Source: Eshraghiella sp045542375
Lineage (GTDB): Bacteria; Bacillota; Clostridia; Lachnospirales; Lachnospiraceae
Length of the DNA stretch: 15,289 nucleotides
Assembly (NCBI GenBank): GCA_045542375.1
Contig: JAZQKW010000127.1
Span: forward strand, 1 to 15,289
Direction: 5' to 3'
In this document: one piece after another, positions 1-7,523 of the stretch
How positions within the stretch are numbered: the stretch's first letter is position 1
How the letters are laid out: the number at the start of each line of letters is the position of its first letter
Notes under the pieces: generated by a model
What the model was told of the DNA's origin: nothing
The model's database searches: none
What the model saw: only the letters and a program-made list of their open reading frames with translations
Made by a program: the position numbers and the translations under genes

Positions 1-85
1 TAACTGCACGTTGCGTGCAGTCAACGACTTTTTTTAAGGTATACTTCTACTAAAAAGATTATGACTGCACGCAAGGTGCAGTCAA
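1..85. repeat. Inverted pair of short palindromic repeats
   Basis: Two copies of a roughly 24-bp unit face each other at 1-24 and 61-84. The reverse complement of the first matches the second at 21 of 24 positions. Each copy is itself a hairpin: stem CTGCACG/CGTGCAG with a 3-nt loop at 4-20, and stem GACTGCAC/GTGCAGTC with a 5-nt loop at 63-83. The spacer between them contains a T-run (29-35). The second hairpin starts 8 nt past the MerR stop codon on the minus strand and is followed there by a T-rich stretch, so it may also end that transcript. The first hairpin plus the T-run could end a plus-strand transcript entering from the left. No open frame of note lies here. The repeat is seen directly; any function is inferred. 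Confidence 0.6.
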
Positions 86-91
86 TATTCA

Positions 92-415
92 TCACTCCAA
101 TATTTTTCTTACAATCTTAATATTAGCTTTTAACACCTCCAAATCTTTTTCCATTTCTGACAAACGGTTTTTTAAGCACACTTTTTTTACAAAGTCATCA
201 GCCTTCATGAGATACGCCGTATCCTTTACTGAGAATCCAAAGTCCCTGTACATCTTAATGGTCCGGATTGTCTCTACAGCCTCCTCGTCGTACAGCAGGT
301 GACCGTATTTGTTTTTTCCGGTGGAAGCAACCATACCGATTTTCTCATAGCCCTGTATGGCACGTCTGGATACTCCTACAAGCGCACATACCTCTCTTAA
401 TGTCCATTGTTTCAT
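92..415 (-). CDS. MerR-family transcriptional regulator (short form)
   Basis: This 107-aa protein begins with a typical MerR winged helix-turn-helix. The helix-turn-helix reads TLREVCALVGVSRRAIQGYE (residues 5-24), followed by a wing with NKYGHLLYDEEAV (around 34-46) and the second helical pair IRTIKMYRDFGFSV (around 49-62). The C-terminal 40 residues are charged and coiled-coil-like, as expected for the dimerisation helix. There is no effector-binding domain, so the ligand, if any, cannot be predicted. The start at 415 was chosen over an upstream in-frame codon because AAGGAGG sits 9 nt before it and the MerR homology begins there. It follows the ssDNA-binding protein gene on the same strand but is separated from it by a strong terminator, so it probably has its own promoter, which I could not place with confidence. 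Its target genes are not evident in the window. Confidence 0.85.
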   Translation of the reverse strand: MKQWTLREVCALVGVSRRAIQGYEKIGMVASTGKNKYGHLLYDEEAVETIRTIKMYRDFGFSVKDTAYLMKADDFVKKVCLKNRLSEMEKDLEVLKANIKIVRKILE

Positions 416-424
416 TGATAAAAT

Positions 425-449
425 CCTCCTTATGCTTTTTTTGCATAAG
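425..449 (-). promoter_or_regulatory. Stem-loop overlapping the MerR gene's ribosome binding site
   Basis: On the minus strand the leader of the MerR gene contains CTTATGC, seven A residues, then GCATAAG: a perfect 7-bp stem (443-449 with 429-435). The last three bases of the right arm are the first three of the AAGGAGG ribosome binding site (425-431). Folding would partly mask the site. It is AT-rich and could be chance or a DNA operator instead. Confidence 0.4.
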
Positions 450-483
450 AGAACTTGTAATTTTCGCGAATGTATTTTTACAT

Positions 484-511
484 CAAAAAAGGCGGCTCCT
501 TCGAGCCGCCT
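484..511 (-). terminator. Intrinsic terminator after the ssDNA-binding protein gene
   Basis: A 9-bp GC-rich stem (AGGCGGCTC / GAGCCGCCT, at 490-498 and 503-511) with a 4-nt loop is followed on the minus strand by six T residues. It lies 6 nt beyond the stop codon at 518, which is the classical position. Confidence 0.93.
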
Positions 512-517
512 GAACAA

Positions 518-1147
518 TCATTCATCAAAACATTCAATTTTGCTTACGGACACTTCGTAAGCTGTTCTTCTTTCGCATTCCTCCTCGTTGATTTTCTTGG
601 TGTATTCCCTGCTCTGAATTCGTCCATATATCTGAATATGAGTACCCACTTCAAAGCCGGCAGCAAATCTTGCATTTCTGCCCCATGCAATACATGGAAT
701 GTAATCGGATTTACCATATGGTCTGTTGACCGCAATCAAAATATCAGCGATTTCCCTGCCAAGCGGGGTTTTACGATAAATTGATGGTTTGCAGATATAT
801 CCGTCAAGGAATATCTGATTAGTGCTGTTTTCCTCCATGTAATCGTCAAGGAACTGAAGCTCTCTTACAAAAATTGAAAGCACAAGTCGGTTTCTTGTCT
901 CCTCATGTCTGTTGTAAGAACGGAACTGTCCGGATGCCTCAATAATCACTCCTCTTAAGTCCTCTGTTACATCAACAAGCCTCTCTGATACCATAAGTGG
1001 AATAATATCCACACTGTTGGAAAGACGGTTAACCGAAATATTGAGGGTATAGAAGCCCTCGCCATACACCTCATGGCTGTACTCAAATTCCGATACAACC
1101 TCTCCAATAATCGTTACTCTGTTGTTCTCAATAACCTTATCAAGCAT
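518..1147 (-). CDS. Single-stranded DNA-binding protein with two OB folds
   Basis: The 209-aa protein appears to contain two SSB-like OB folds in tandem. The second (about residues 111-207) is clearer: GYICKPSIYRKTPLGREIAD, then ILIAVNRPYG, then YIPCIAWGRNAR and IQIYGRIQSREY, matching the strand order of bacterial SSB. The first (about 8-105) is more divergent, with VTIIGEVVSEF, FYTLNISVNR and the ASGQFRSYNR strand. A canonical SSB has one OB fold plus a flexible tail ending in an acidic DDDIPF-like tip. Here there is no such tip; the protein ends ECFDE. The start at 1147 was chosen because GAAGGGAG lies about 10 nt upstream; an in-frame ATG at 1228 has no ribosome binding site. It is likely an accessory ssDNA-binding protein rather than the main replication SSB. 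That role is inferred from its unusual architecture and genomic position. Confidence 0.85.
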   Translation of the reverse strand: MLDKVIENNRVTIIGEVVSEFEYSHEVYGEGFYTLNISVNRLSNSVDIIPLMVSERLVDVTEDLRGVIIEASGQFRSYNRHEETRNRLVLSIFVRELQFLDDYMEENSTNQIFLDGYICKPSIYRKTPLGREIADILIAVNRPYGKSDYIPCIAWGRNARFAAGFEVGTHIQIYGRIQSREYTKKINEEECERRTAYEVSVSKIECFDE

Positions 1148-1175
1148 ATCTGTATTTCTCCCTTCTTTTTTGCAC

Positions 1176-1190
1176 TCCGGCGCTGCCGGA
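1176..1190 (-). promoter_or_regulatory. GC-rich stem-loop in the leader of the ssDNA-binding protein gene
   Basis: TCCGGC / GCCGGA with a 3-nt loop stands out in an otherwise AT-rich leader. It lies about 11 nt upstream of the ribosome binding site (1158-1165). No T-run follows it, so it is not a terminator. It could stabilise the mRNA 5' end or bind a regulator. Confidence 0.35.
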
Positions 1191-1253
1191 TGTTGTTTGA
1201 TAATTTTATCAATATTATTTATATGCATATTTTTATTGTTTTAGAACAAAAAC

Positions 1254-1281
1254 TTGTAAAAAGTTTATTTTGTGATAAAAT
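1254..1281 (+). promoter_or_regulatory. Candidate sigma-A promoter for typA
   Basis: TTGTAA (1254-1259), a 16-nt spacer and TAAAAT (1276-1281) lie 43 nt upstream of the typA start codon. The region is AT-rich, so alternative alignments are possible. Confidence 0.45.
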
Positions 1282-1324
1282 AATGTGGTTGCTTATTAGA
1301 AAAATATATTAATGGAGGCGTTTT

Positions 1325-3148
1325 ATGATTACAAAACGTGAAGATGTTCGTAACATTGCAATTATTGCCCATGTAGACCATGGCAAAACGACACTCGTAG
1401 ATGAGCTTTTAAAACAAAGCGGTACGTTCAGAGCCAATCAGGAAGTGGCTGAACGTGTAATGGATTCTAATGACATTGAACGTGAAAGAGGTATTACAAT
1501 TCTTTCTAAGAATACCGCTGTTCACTATAAAGATACCAAAATTAACATTATTGATACTCCGGGCCATGCGGACTTTGGCGGTGAGGTTGAGCGTGTACTT
1601 AAGATGGTTAATGGTGTAATTCTCGTTGTGGATGCCTATGAAGGCGTTATGCCACAGACCAAATTCGTTCTTCACAAGGCACTTGACCTTGATCTTGACC
1701 TTATTGTATGCGTTAACAAAATAGACCGACCTGAGGCAAGACCGGATGAGGTTGTAGACGAAGTTCTTGAACTTCTTCTTGAACTTGATGCCAACGACAA
1801 GCAGCTTGACTGTCCTTTTGTATTTGCTTCTGCAAGAGAAGGTTTTGCCAAGTATAATATTGAAGATGAATCTTCTACTCTGGAACCTTTGTTTGAAACA
1901 ATTATCAAGCATATTCCGGGACCAAGCGGGGATGAGGAAGCGCCTTTACAGCTTCTTATCAGCACAATTGACTACAATGAGTATGTAGGTCGTATCGGTG
2001 TCGGAAAAATAGAAAACGGCAAAATCAAGGTTAATCAGGAAGTAATGCTTGTTAACCACCATGATGAAGATAAGCACCAGCGTGTTAAAATTACTAAATT
2101 ATATGAATTTGACGGGCTTAACAAGGTTGAAGTAAACGAAGCATCAATGGGGGCAATCGTTGCTGTATCAGGAATTACTGACCTTATGATAGGTGATACG
2201 GTATGTTCCCTCGACTCAGCAATCCCTATTCCGTTCCAGAAGATTTCAGAGCCTACAATTGCAATGAATTTTATGGTTAATGACTCTCCTTTGGCAGGTC
2301 AGGAAGGAAAATTTGTTACCTCAAGACACTTAAGAGATCGTCTTTTCAGAGAGCTCAACACTGACGTAAGCTTAAGAGTTGAAGAAACTGATGATATGAA
2401 CAGTTTCAAGGTATCAGGACGTGGCGAACTGCATCTTTCCGTTCTTATTGAAAATATGAGACGTGAGGGATATGAATTTGCAGTAAGCAAAGCCGAGGTT
2501 CTCTACCACTATGATGAACGTGGCAACAAGCTTGAACCAATGGAGGTCGCATATGTTGACGTTCCTGAGGACTGTTCAGGTACCGTTATCCAGAAATTAA
2601 GTGTAAGAAAAGGTGAATTAAACGGTATGGCACCAATTAATGGTGGCTCTACAAGACTTGAATTCTCTATCCCATCAAGAGGCTTAATCGGATATACTAA
2701 TGAATTCCTTACAGATACTAAGGGAAGTGGTGTTATCAACACAATGTTCGACGGCTATGGACCATATAAGGGAGACCTTTCATACCGTAAGCAGGGTTCA
2801 CTTATTGCCTTTGAAAACGGGGAAGCAATTACCTATGGTCTATTCAATGCTCAGGAAAGAGGAACTCTTTTCATCGGACCTGGTGAAAAAGTATATGCAG
2901 GTATGATTGTTGGACAGACCGGACGCTCGGACGACATTGAGGTTAATGTATGTAAGACAAAACACCTTACCAACACCCGTTCTTCAAGTGCAGATGATGC
3001 TTTAAGACTTGTACCACCAAGAATATTAAGTCTTGAACAGTCTCTTGAATTCATCGATACTGATGAGTTACTTGAAGTAACACCTAAGAGTTTAAGAATT
3101 CGTAAGAAAATTCTTGACCATACAGCCAGATACAGATCTAAAAAATAA
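1325..3148 (+). CDS. typA: Translational GTPase TypA/BipA
   Basis: The 607-aa protein is a full-length TypA/BipA, a ribosome-associated GTPase of the EF-G-like group that acts in ribosome assembly and stress or cold adaptation. All G-domain motifs are present: G1 AHVDHGKT (15-22), the switch I region RERGITI (53-59), G3 DTPGH (77-81), G4 NKID (131-134) and G5 SAR (169-171). The domain II beta-barrel follows, then the EF-G-like domains III and V (for example GRGELHLSVLIENMRREGYE) and the TypA-specific C-terminal domain with its basic end. Length and motifs match the family. The start is supported by GGAGG 6 nt upstream. It is transcribed alone, divergently from the ssDNA-binding protein gene, and ends at a strong terminator. 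Confidence 0.98.
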   Translation: MITKREDVRNIAIIAHVDHGKTTLVDELLKQSGTFRANQEVAERVMDSNDIERERGITILSKNTAVHYKDTKINIIDTPGHADFGGEVERVLKMVNGVILVVDAYEGVMPQTKFVLHKALDLDLDLIVCVNKIDRPEARPDEVVDEVLELLLELDANDKQLDCPFVFASAREGFAKYNIEDESSTLEPLFETIIKHIPGPSGDEEAPLQLLISTIDYNEYVGRIGVGKIENGKIKVNQEVMLVNHHDEDKHQRVKITKLYEFDGLNKVEVNEASMGAIVAVSGITDLMIGDTVCSLDSAIPIPFQKISEPTIAMNFMVNDSPLAGQEGKFVTSRHLRDRLFRELNTDVSLRVEETDDMNSFKVSGRGELHLSVLIENMRREGYEFAVSKAEVLYHYDERGNKLEPMEVAYVDVPEDCSGTVIQKLSVRKGELNGMAPINGGSTRLEFSIPSRGLIGYTNEFLTDTKGSGVINTMFDGYGPYKGDLSYRKQGSLIAFENGEAITYGLFNAQERGTLFIGPGEKVYAGMIVGQTGRSDDIEVNVCKTKHLTNTRSSSADDALRLVPPRILSLEQSLEFIDTDELLEVTPKSLRIRKKILDHTARYRSKK

Positions 3149-3153
3149 ATGCG

Positions 3154-3191
3154 ATAGCAGGTTCGCTGTAATAAGCGTACCTGCTATTTTT
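3154..3191 (+). terminator. Intrinsic terminator of typA
   Basis: ATAGCAGGT (3154-3162) pairs with ACCTGCTAT (3179-3187). CGCT/AGCG extends the stem inward after one T-T mismatch. The stem runs into TTTTT. It begins 6 nt after the typA stop codon. Confidence 0.92.
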
Positions 3192-3234
3192 GCAAAATAC
3201 AATAGTAAATATTTACCAGTCACATTTTAGGGAC

Positions 3235-3272
3235 AAAAAAATAGGACCTCCCTCACTTTGAGGATTGCCCTA
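3235..3272 (-). terminator. Intrinsic terminator of the queA-PilZ transcript
   Basis: On the minus strand a stem runs from 3272 to 3242, with a 3-nt loop and TTTTTTT immediately after (3241-3235). Twelve of fourteen positions pair when G-U wobbles are allowed. The plus-strand copy pairs less well, so it is mainly a minus-strand terminator. It starts 17 nt past the PilZ stop codon and sits back to back with the typA terminator. Confidence 0.85.
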
Positions 3273-3289
3273 ATTTTTCACATATAAAA

Positions 3290-3673
3290 TTAATTAGTCT
3301 CGCTAACTATCTGATATACATCAATCTTAAACTGGTCAGCAGGACTTAAACCGATGAACTTACATCCGTATGAAATCATGCCTGTATCATCCTTGCTTTC
3401 CATTCTCACTACTTCAATAGTTGCGTCAAAAGTTTCTCTTGTCCACAATACAATCTTAGCCTCATAATAGGAATTAAGCGGCAAAAATTCTGTAGTCTCA
3501 AGACCGATACCACCCTTGGAAATATTAGTTACAACAACGTCAAAGACATCTCTGTTCGGTTCATAAGTAACCGCTCTGTCATTGTTGATTGTCTGCAACT
3601 TAATAGTTGCATTAATGGTCATTCTCTTAGCCCAACGCTTTTCGGTGTTTTCGTTTCCCATAACGTCGCTCAT
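3290..3673 (-). CDS. PilZ-domain protein, predicted c-di-GMP receptor
   Basis: This 127-aa protein is essentially a single PilZ domain. The two signature c-di-GMP-binding motifs are present: RxxxR as RWAKR (13-17) and [D/N]xSxxG as NISKGG (50-55). A beta-rich body follows, including a KIVLWTRETFDATIEVVRME stretch and a GCKFIGLS strand near the end. No enzymatic or transmembrane segment is present, so it would act as a stand-alone cytoplasmic adaptor whose partner is unknown. An in-frame GTG at 3685 lies inside the ribosome binding site; GGAGG ends 6 nt before the ATG at 3673, which is therefore the preferred start. It lies 30 nt after queA on the same strand and is the last gene before the terminator. 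Confidence 0.9.
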   Translation of the reverse strand: MSDVMGNENTEKRWAKRMTINATIKLQTINNDRAVTYEPNRDVFDVVVTNISKGGIGLETTEFLPLNSYYEAKIVLWTRETFDATIEVVRMESKDDTGMISYGCKFIGLSPADQFKIDVYQIVSETN

Positions 3674-3703
3674 AATTACCTCCACATATATAAGTGTATA
3701 TTG

Positions 3704-4732
3704 TTAATTGGTAATGAACATCGCATCTCCGAAACTGAAGAATCTATATCTGTTCTCAACAGCTTCATTGTACGCGTTCATTATTATATCCTTACCGGCT
3801 AGTGCCGATACAAGCATAACTAAAGTCGATTCAGGCAGATGAAAATTCGTAATAAGACAATCCACTGCCTTGAATCTGTATCCCGGATATATAAATATGT
3901 CTGTGTCACCACTGGATGCAGGAATATATCCATCATCTGTAGCCGCTGATTCAAGAGTTCTGCAGCTTGTAGTTCCAACAGCGATTATTCTTCCGCCATT
4001 GCGTCTTGCGTTGTTAATCTTCTCAGCTTCACTATCATCTATACAATAGAATTCAGTGTGCATATGGTGCTCTTCTATTCTGTCTACCTTAACAGGTCTA
4101 AAGGTACCAAGTCCAACATGAAGAGTAACTCTTGCAATGTGTATTCCCTTCTCTTCTATACTCTTAAGAAGGTCATTAGTGAAATGCAGTCCTGCTGTCG
4201 GTGCAGCCGCTGACCCTTCATTCTTGGCATATACTGTCTGATATCGATTCTTATCCTTAAGTGCATGTGTTATGTAAGGTGGCAATGGCATCTGTCCCAG
4301 CTTATCAAGTATCTCTTCAAAAATACCATCATATTCAAATTGGATAAGACGGTTGCCGTCATCTACCACATCTACTATTCTGCCCTTCAAAAGACCATCC
4401 CCGAATACTATTACAGCACCCGGTCTTGCCTTTCTCCCCGGCTTAACCAGGCATTCCCATATATCATCAGCACCTCTCTTAAGCAAAAGCACTTCTATGG
4501 CAGCTCCTGTATCTTCCTTGACGCCCATAAGTCTTGCCGGTATTACTTTGGTATCGTTAATCACAAGACAGTCTCCCGGATTCAGATATTCAAGAATATC
4601 CTTAAATACCTTATGTTCAAGCTCGCCGGTATTCTTATTCAGAACAAGCAATCTTGATGAAGATCTGTCCTCCAAAGGGTCCTGTGCAATAAGTTCCTCA
4701 GGCAGATCGTAATAAAAATCTTTTACATCCAT
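3704..4732 (-). CDS. queA: QueA, S-adenosylmethionine:tRNA ribosyltransferase-isomerase
   Basis: QueA transfers and isomerises the ribosyl moiety of S-adenosylmethionine onto preQ1 in tRNA, giving epoxyqueuosine at the wobble position of GUN anticodons. At 342 aa it is full length. Characteristic blocks are seen: YDLPEELIAQ (8-17), SRLLVLN (26-32), VINDTKVIPARL (57-68), MPLPPYI (148-154), GSAAAPTAGLHFT (173-185) and near the C-terminus ITNFHLPESTLVMLVSALAG. The ending SFGDAMFI is family-typical. The start at 4732 has GGAGA about 9 nt upstream. No other queuosine gene is in the window, so preQ1 synthesis or uptake must be encoded elsewhere. It sits between lepB (73 nt upstream) and the PilZ gene (30 nt downstream). 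Confidence 0.97.
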   Translation of the reverse strand: MDVKDFYYDLPEELIAQDPLEDRSSSRLLVLNKNTGELEHKVFKDILEYLNPGDCLVINDTKVIPARLMGVKEDTGAAIEVLLLKRGADDIWECLVKPGRKARPGAVIVFGDGLLKGRIVDVVDDGNRLIQFEYDGIFEEILDKLGQMPLPPYITHALKDKNRYQTVYAKNEGSAAAPTAGLHFTNDLLKSIEEKGIHIARVTLHVGLGTFRPVKVDRIEEHHMHTEFYCIDDSEAEKINNARRNGGRIIAVGTTSCRTLESAATDDGYIPASSGDTDIFIYPGYRFKAVDCLITNFHLPESTLVMLVSALAGKDIIMNAYNEAVENRYRFFSFGDAMFITN

Positions 4733-4756
4733 ATTTTATTCTCTCCATCAATACTA

Positions 4757-4765
4757 ATTATGACA
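4757..4765 (-). promoter_or_regulatory. Possible extended -10 promoter upstream of queA
   Basis: The 73-nt lepB-queA gap is the widest gap downstream of htpG in the block. It contains TG-T-CATAAT on the minus strand, one mismatch from an extended -10 element. No convincing -35 is visible. It could give queA and the PilZ gene some independence from the heat-shock promoter. Confidence 0.25.
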
Positions 4766-4805
4766 TAAATCTTCATATTACTAAATAGTCCTTATGCACT
4801 ATATT

Positions 4806-5438
4806 TTAATTAATTGAAGAAAAGCCCGGAGAATACTTAAACCATGCTTTAGCAAGTATCTGTTTTCTCGTGACATAAGTATTTTGCCAGAATCTTGCAT
4901 CCTCAGAGACGTTTCTGTTATCTCCGAGTACAAAATAACAATCATCCGGTACCTCGTAAGGACCATAATTTCCATACATCTTCTCTTTAATGTACTGCTC
5001 GTAGGTTGGTTTATCATTAAGATAAAGTACACCCTCTACAATTTCAACCTTATCTCCCGGCACACCAATTATTCTCTTGATAAATATCTGTGATTCATCA
5101 TCCGGATATTTAAAGATAACAATATCTCCACGCTGCGGATCCTTAAACAGGTATGCCAGTCTAAAGCCTATTAATTTGTCATTAACATTAATTGTAGGAT
5201 CCATGGATTCCGTAGGAACATGGGCATTAATAATGACAAAACGGTTAATAAGGAATGCCAAAGCCACAGCAGATACAATAATAATCAGATAAATGTACAG
5301 ATTCTTAATAAACTTACGTCTTCTGTTCATCTTCTTAAAATTATTAAAGGACTGCTGCTCTTTGTCATTGTTAACATCAACTCTGACATACATCAATTCA
5401 AGATCGTCATCTTTGTTCAAATTAGAATTCTCAATCAT
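4806..5438 (-). CDS. lepB: Signal peptidase I
   Basis: The 210-aa protein is a Gram-positive-type signal peptidase I that cleaves signal peptides from exported proteins on the outer face of the membrane. A cytoplasmic, charged N-terminus (1-45) precedes one transmembrane segment (about 46-70, YIYLIIIVSAVALAFLINRF). The catalytic serine is in PTESMDPT (Ser78). The general-base lysine is in FIKRIIGVPGD (Lys121). The conserved box GDNRNVSEDARFW follows. The approximately 45-residue cytoplasmic N-terminal extension is longer than in the short Bacillus Sip proteins. The start at 5438 has a modest AGGAT ribosome binding site; a shorter start cannot be excluded. It begins only 18 nt after htpG, so it should be co-transcribed from the CIRCE-controlled promoter. 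Confidence 0.95.
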   Translation of the reverse strand: MIENSNLNKDDDLELMYVRVDVNNDKEQQSFNNFKKMNRRRKFIKNLYIYLIIIVSAVALAFLINRFVIINAHVPTESMDPTINVNDKLIGFRLAYLFKDPQRGDIVIFKYPDDESQIFIKRIIGVPGDKVEIVEGVLYLNDKPTYEQYIKEKMYGNYGPYEVPDDCYFVLGDNRNVSEDARFWQNTYVTRKQILAKAWFKYSPGFSSIN

Positions 5439-5456
5439 TATATCATCCTATAAATC

Positions 5457-7454
5457 TTATTTTGTAAGGAGTTTCATAATTTCATTGCTTCTTGTAACAA
5501 AAGCCGTCATCTGCTCAGGGTTAAGTGGAGCATGACTGATTCTTGCCAAATCATACAACTGTTCACACATCATTGTAACATTTTCACTCTCAGGGTTGTC
5601 AAGTATATACTTAACAAGAGTGTTATTAAGGTTAAGAACCAGCGTCTCAGTTGTTCCGCCAAATAATGATGGGTCCATACCATGCATCGCATACATCTTC
5701 ATCATATCAGCCATACGCTTTGACTCCTCATTAACTGTAATCATTGCAGAAATATCCGAATTAATCAGCTTTTCTGCCTTAACAAGAAGTGTATCATCCT
5801 TAAGCTCTTTTCTGAAGATTTCCATAAGCTTTGCGTTAGCATCCTTAGTCTCATCCTCAGTGCTTTCTTCCTTAAATACTGATGAAAGATCCGAATCAAT
5901 ACTTAAGAAATGAACATTTTCGTTCTTCTGCTCAAGATGAGTAATGAAAGGCTGGTCAATACTGTGCTTAAGAATAACTGCATCAAGCCCTGCATCCTTA
6001 AACATCTTTACATACTGACCCTGCTCAGTCTCGTTAGATACATAAAAAATCTGATTTTCGTGTTTTTCCTTATTAGCTTCAAGACATTCAGGCATTGTAA
6101 GGTATTTTCCATCAAGATTTTTGAACAAAATATAATCCTTCATCTTGTCACAGAATTTATCGTCCTTAAGGCATCCAAACTTAATAAATGGGCTGATATC
6201 ATCCCAGTATTTTTCGTAATTCTCTTTATCTGTCTTGCACATACCTGAAAGCTTATCTGCAACCTTCTTGGTAATATAATCAGATATCTTTTTAACAAAA
6301 CCATCATTCTGGAGCGCACTTCTTGATACATTAAGCGGAAGATCCGGACAGTCAATTACACCCTTTAAAAGCATAAGGAACTCAGGAATAACTTCCTTAA
6401 TGTTATCAGCTACGAATACCTGATTATTATAAAGCTTGATTACACCCTCTGCCGACTCGAATTCAAGGTTAATCTTAGGGAAATAAAGAATTCCTTTAAG
6501 ATTAAACGGATAGTCCATATTTAAGTGAATCCAAAACAGTGGTTCCTTGTAATCACGGAATACCTTTCTGTAGAAATTCTTGTAATCCTCTTCGGTACAC
6601 TCATTAGGATGTTTTGTCCAAAGTGGCTTAGTATCATTAAGTGCAACCGGTCTTTTCTTGATTTTGTATTTTTCTGTTGCAGGAGCAACCTCAACCATCT
6701 GCTTGTTGCCGTCTTCATCCTCCTGCTCTTCCATTTTGGCTTCTTCAACAATAGTCTCAACTACTGTATCAGTATCAAGTAGCTCATCCTTTTCAACTGT
6801 CTGAGTCTTCTCTTCTGTATCATCCACATTAGTAAGATAAATCTCATATGGCATAAAAGAACAGTACTTTTCAATTACTTCTCTTGCTCTGTATTCGTTG
6901 GCAAATTCAGTACAATCTTCATTAAGATAGAGTGTAATTGTTGTTCCTATTTCCTCTCTGTCACCGTCTTCCATATCATATTCAGTTCCACCGTCACATT
7001 CCCAGTGAACTGGTGTTGCACCATCTTTATATGAAAGTGTATCAATTGTTACTCTTTCAGCCACCATAAATGCTGAATAAAATCCGAGACCAAAATGACC
7101 AATAATCTGGTCCTCGTTAGCTTTATCCTTGTATTTTTCAAGGAAAGCCTCTGCTCCTGAAAAAGCAATCTGGTTGATATATTCTTTAACTTCATCCGCT
7201 GTCATTCCAAGACCTGTGTCTATAAACTGAATAGTCTTATCCTTAGAGCTTACATTTACCTGAATCTTCATCTGAGTAGCTTCAGGAATACTGTATTCTC
7301 CCATTAACTCTAATTTCTTAAGTTTGGTTATCGCATCGCATCCATTAGAGATAAGCTCTCTAAAAAAGATGTCGTGGTCTGAATACATCCATTTCTTAAT
7401 TATAGGAAAAATATTTTCGCTGTTAATTGATAAATTTCCATGTTGTGCTGACAT
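5457..7454 (-). CDS. htpG: Molecular chaperone HtpG (bacterial Hsp90)
   Basis: HtpG is the ATP-dependent Hsp90 chaperone that remodels late folding intermediates in the cytoplasm. The GHKL ATPase domain is complete: FRELISNGCDA with catalytic Glu33, DTGLGM (79-84) and GHFGLGFYSAFMVA (119-132). The middle domain carries the conserved arginine in PLNVSRSALQND, and the C-terminal dimerisation domain is present. At 665 aa it is longer than the roughly 625 aa typical of E. coli HtpG. The extra length is an acidic stretch at about 211-262, between the ATPase and middle domains, resembling the charged linker of eukaryotic Hsp90. The start is supported by AAGGAGTG about 8 nt upstream. A sigma-A promoter and a perfect CIRCE operator lie just upstream. 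The next gene, lepB, follows after 18 nt. Confidence 0.98.
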   Translation of the reverse strand: MSAQHGNLSINSENIFPIIKKWMYSDHDIFFRELISNGCDAITKLKKLELMGEYSIPEATQMKIQVNVSSKDKTIQFIDTGLGMTADEVKEYINQIAFSGAEAFLEKYKDKANEDQIIGHFGLGFYSAFMVAERVTIDTLSYKDGATPVHWECDGGTEYDMEDGDREEIGTTITLYLNEDCTEFANEYRAREVIEKYCSFMPYEIYLTNVDDTEEKTQTVEKDELLDTDTVVETIVEEAKMEEQEDEDGNKQMVEVAPATEKYKIKKRPVALNDTKPLWTKHPNECTEEDYKNFYRKVFRDYKEPLFWIHLNMDYPFNLKGILYFPKINLEFESAEGVIKLYNNQVFVADNIKEVIPEFLMLLKGVIDCPDLPLNVSRSALQNDGFVKKISDYITKKVADKLSGMCKTDKENYEKYWDDISPFIKFGCLKDDKFCDKMKDYILFKNLDGKYLTMPECLEANKEKHENQIFYVSNETEQGQYVKMFKDAGLDAVILKHSIDQPFITHLEQKNENVHFLSIDSDLSSVFKEESTEDETKDANAKLMEIFRKELKDDTLLVKAEKLINSDISAMITVNEESKRMADMMKMYAMHGMDPSLFGGTTETLVLNLNNTLVKYILDNPESENVTMMCEQLYDLARISHAPLNPEQMTAFVTRSNEIMKLLTK

Positions 7455-7488
7455 TGTATATCACTCCTTAAAAAAATGTTCTATGAGT

Positions 7489-7517
7489 ATACTAATACTT
7501 ATTACAATTAAAGTCAA
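7489..7517 (-). promoter_or_regulatory. Sigma-A promoter of htpG
   Basis: On the minus strand TTGACT (7517-7512), a 17-nt spacer and TAGTAT (7494-7489) are seen, giving a leader of about 28 nt before the htpG start. The -35 box lies 6 nt downstream of the CIRCE element, so HrcA bound there would sit against the upstream edge of RNA polymerase. Confidence 0.75.
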
Positions 7518-7523
7518 GAAATT

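Noticed and set aside
1409..1912. Long minus-strand open frame (167 aa) inside typA
   Set aside because: It is a shadow of the typA coding sequence, has no ribosome binding site and resembles no family. The plus-strand frame carries all GTPase motifs.
3205..3216. Perfect 12-bp palindrome GTAAATATTTAC between the two terminators
   Set aside because: It is AT-only apart from the ends, lies downstream of both convergent genes and has no promoter nearby; probably chance.
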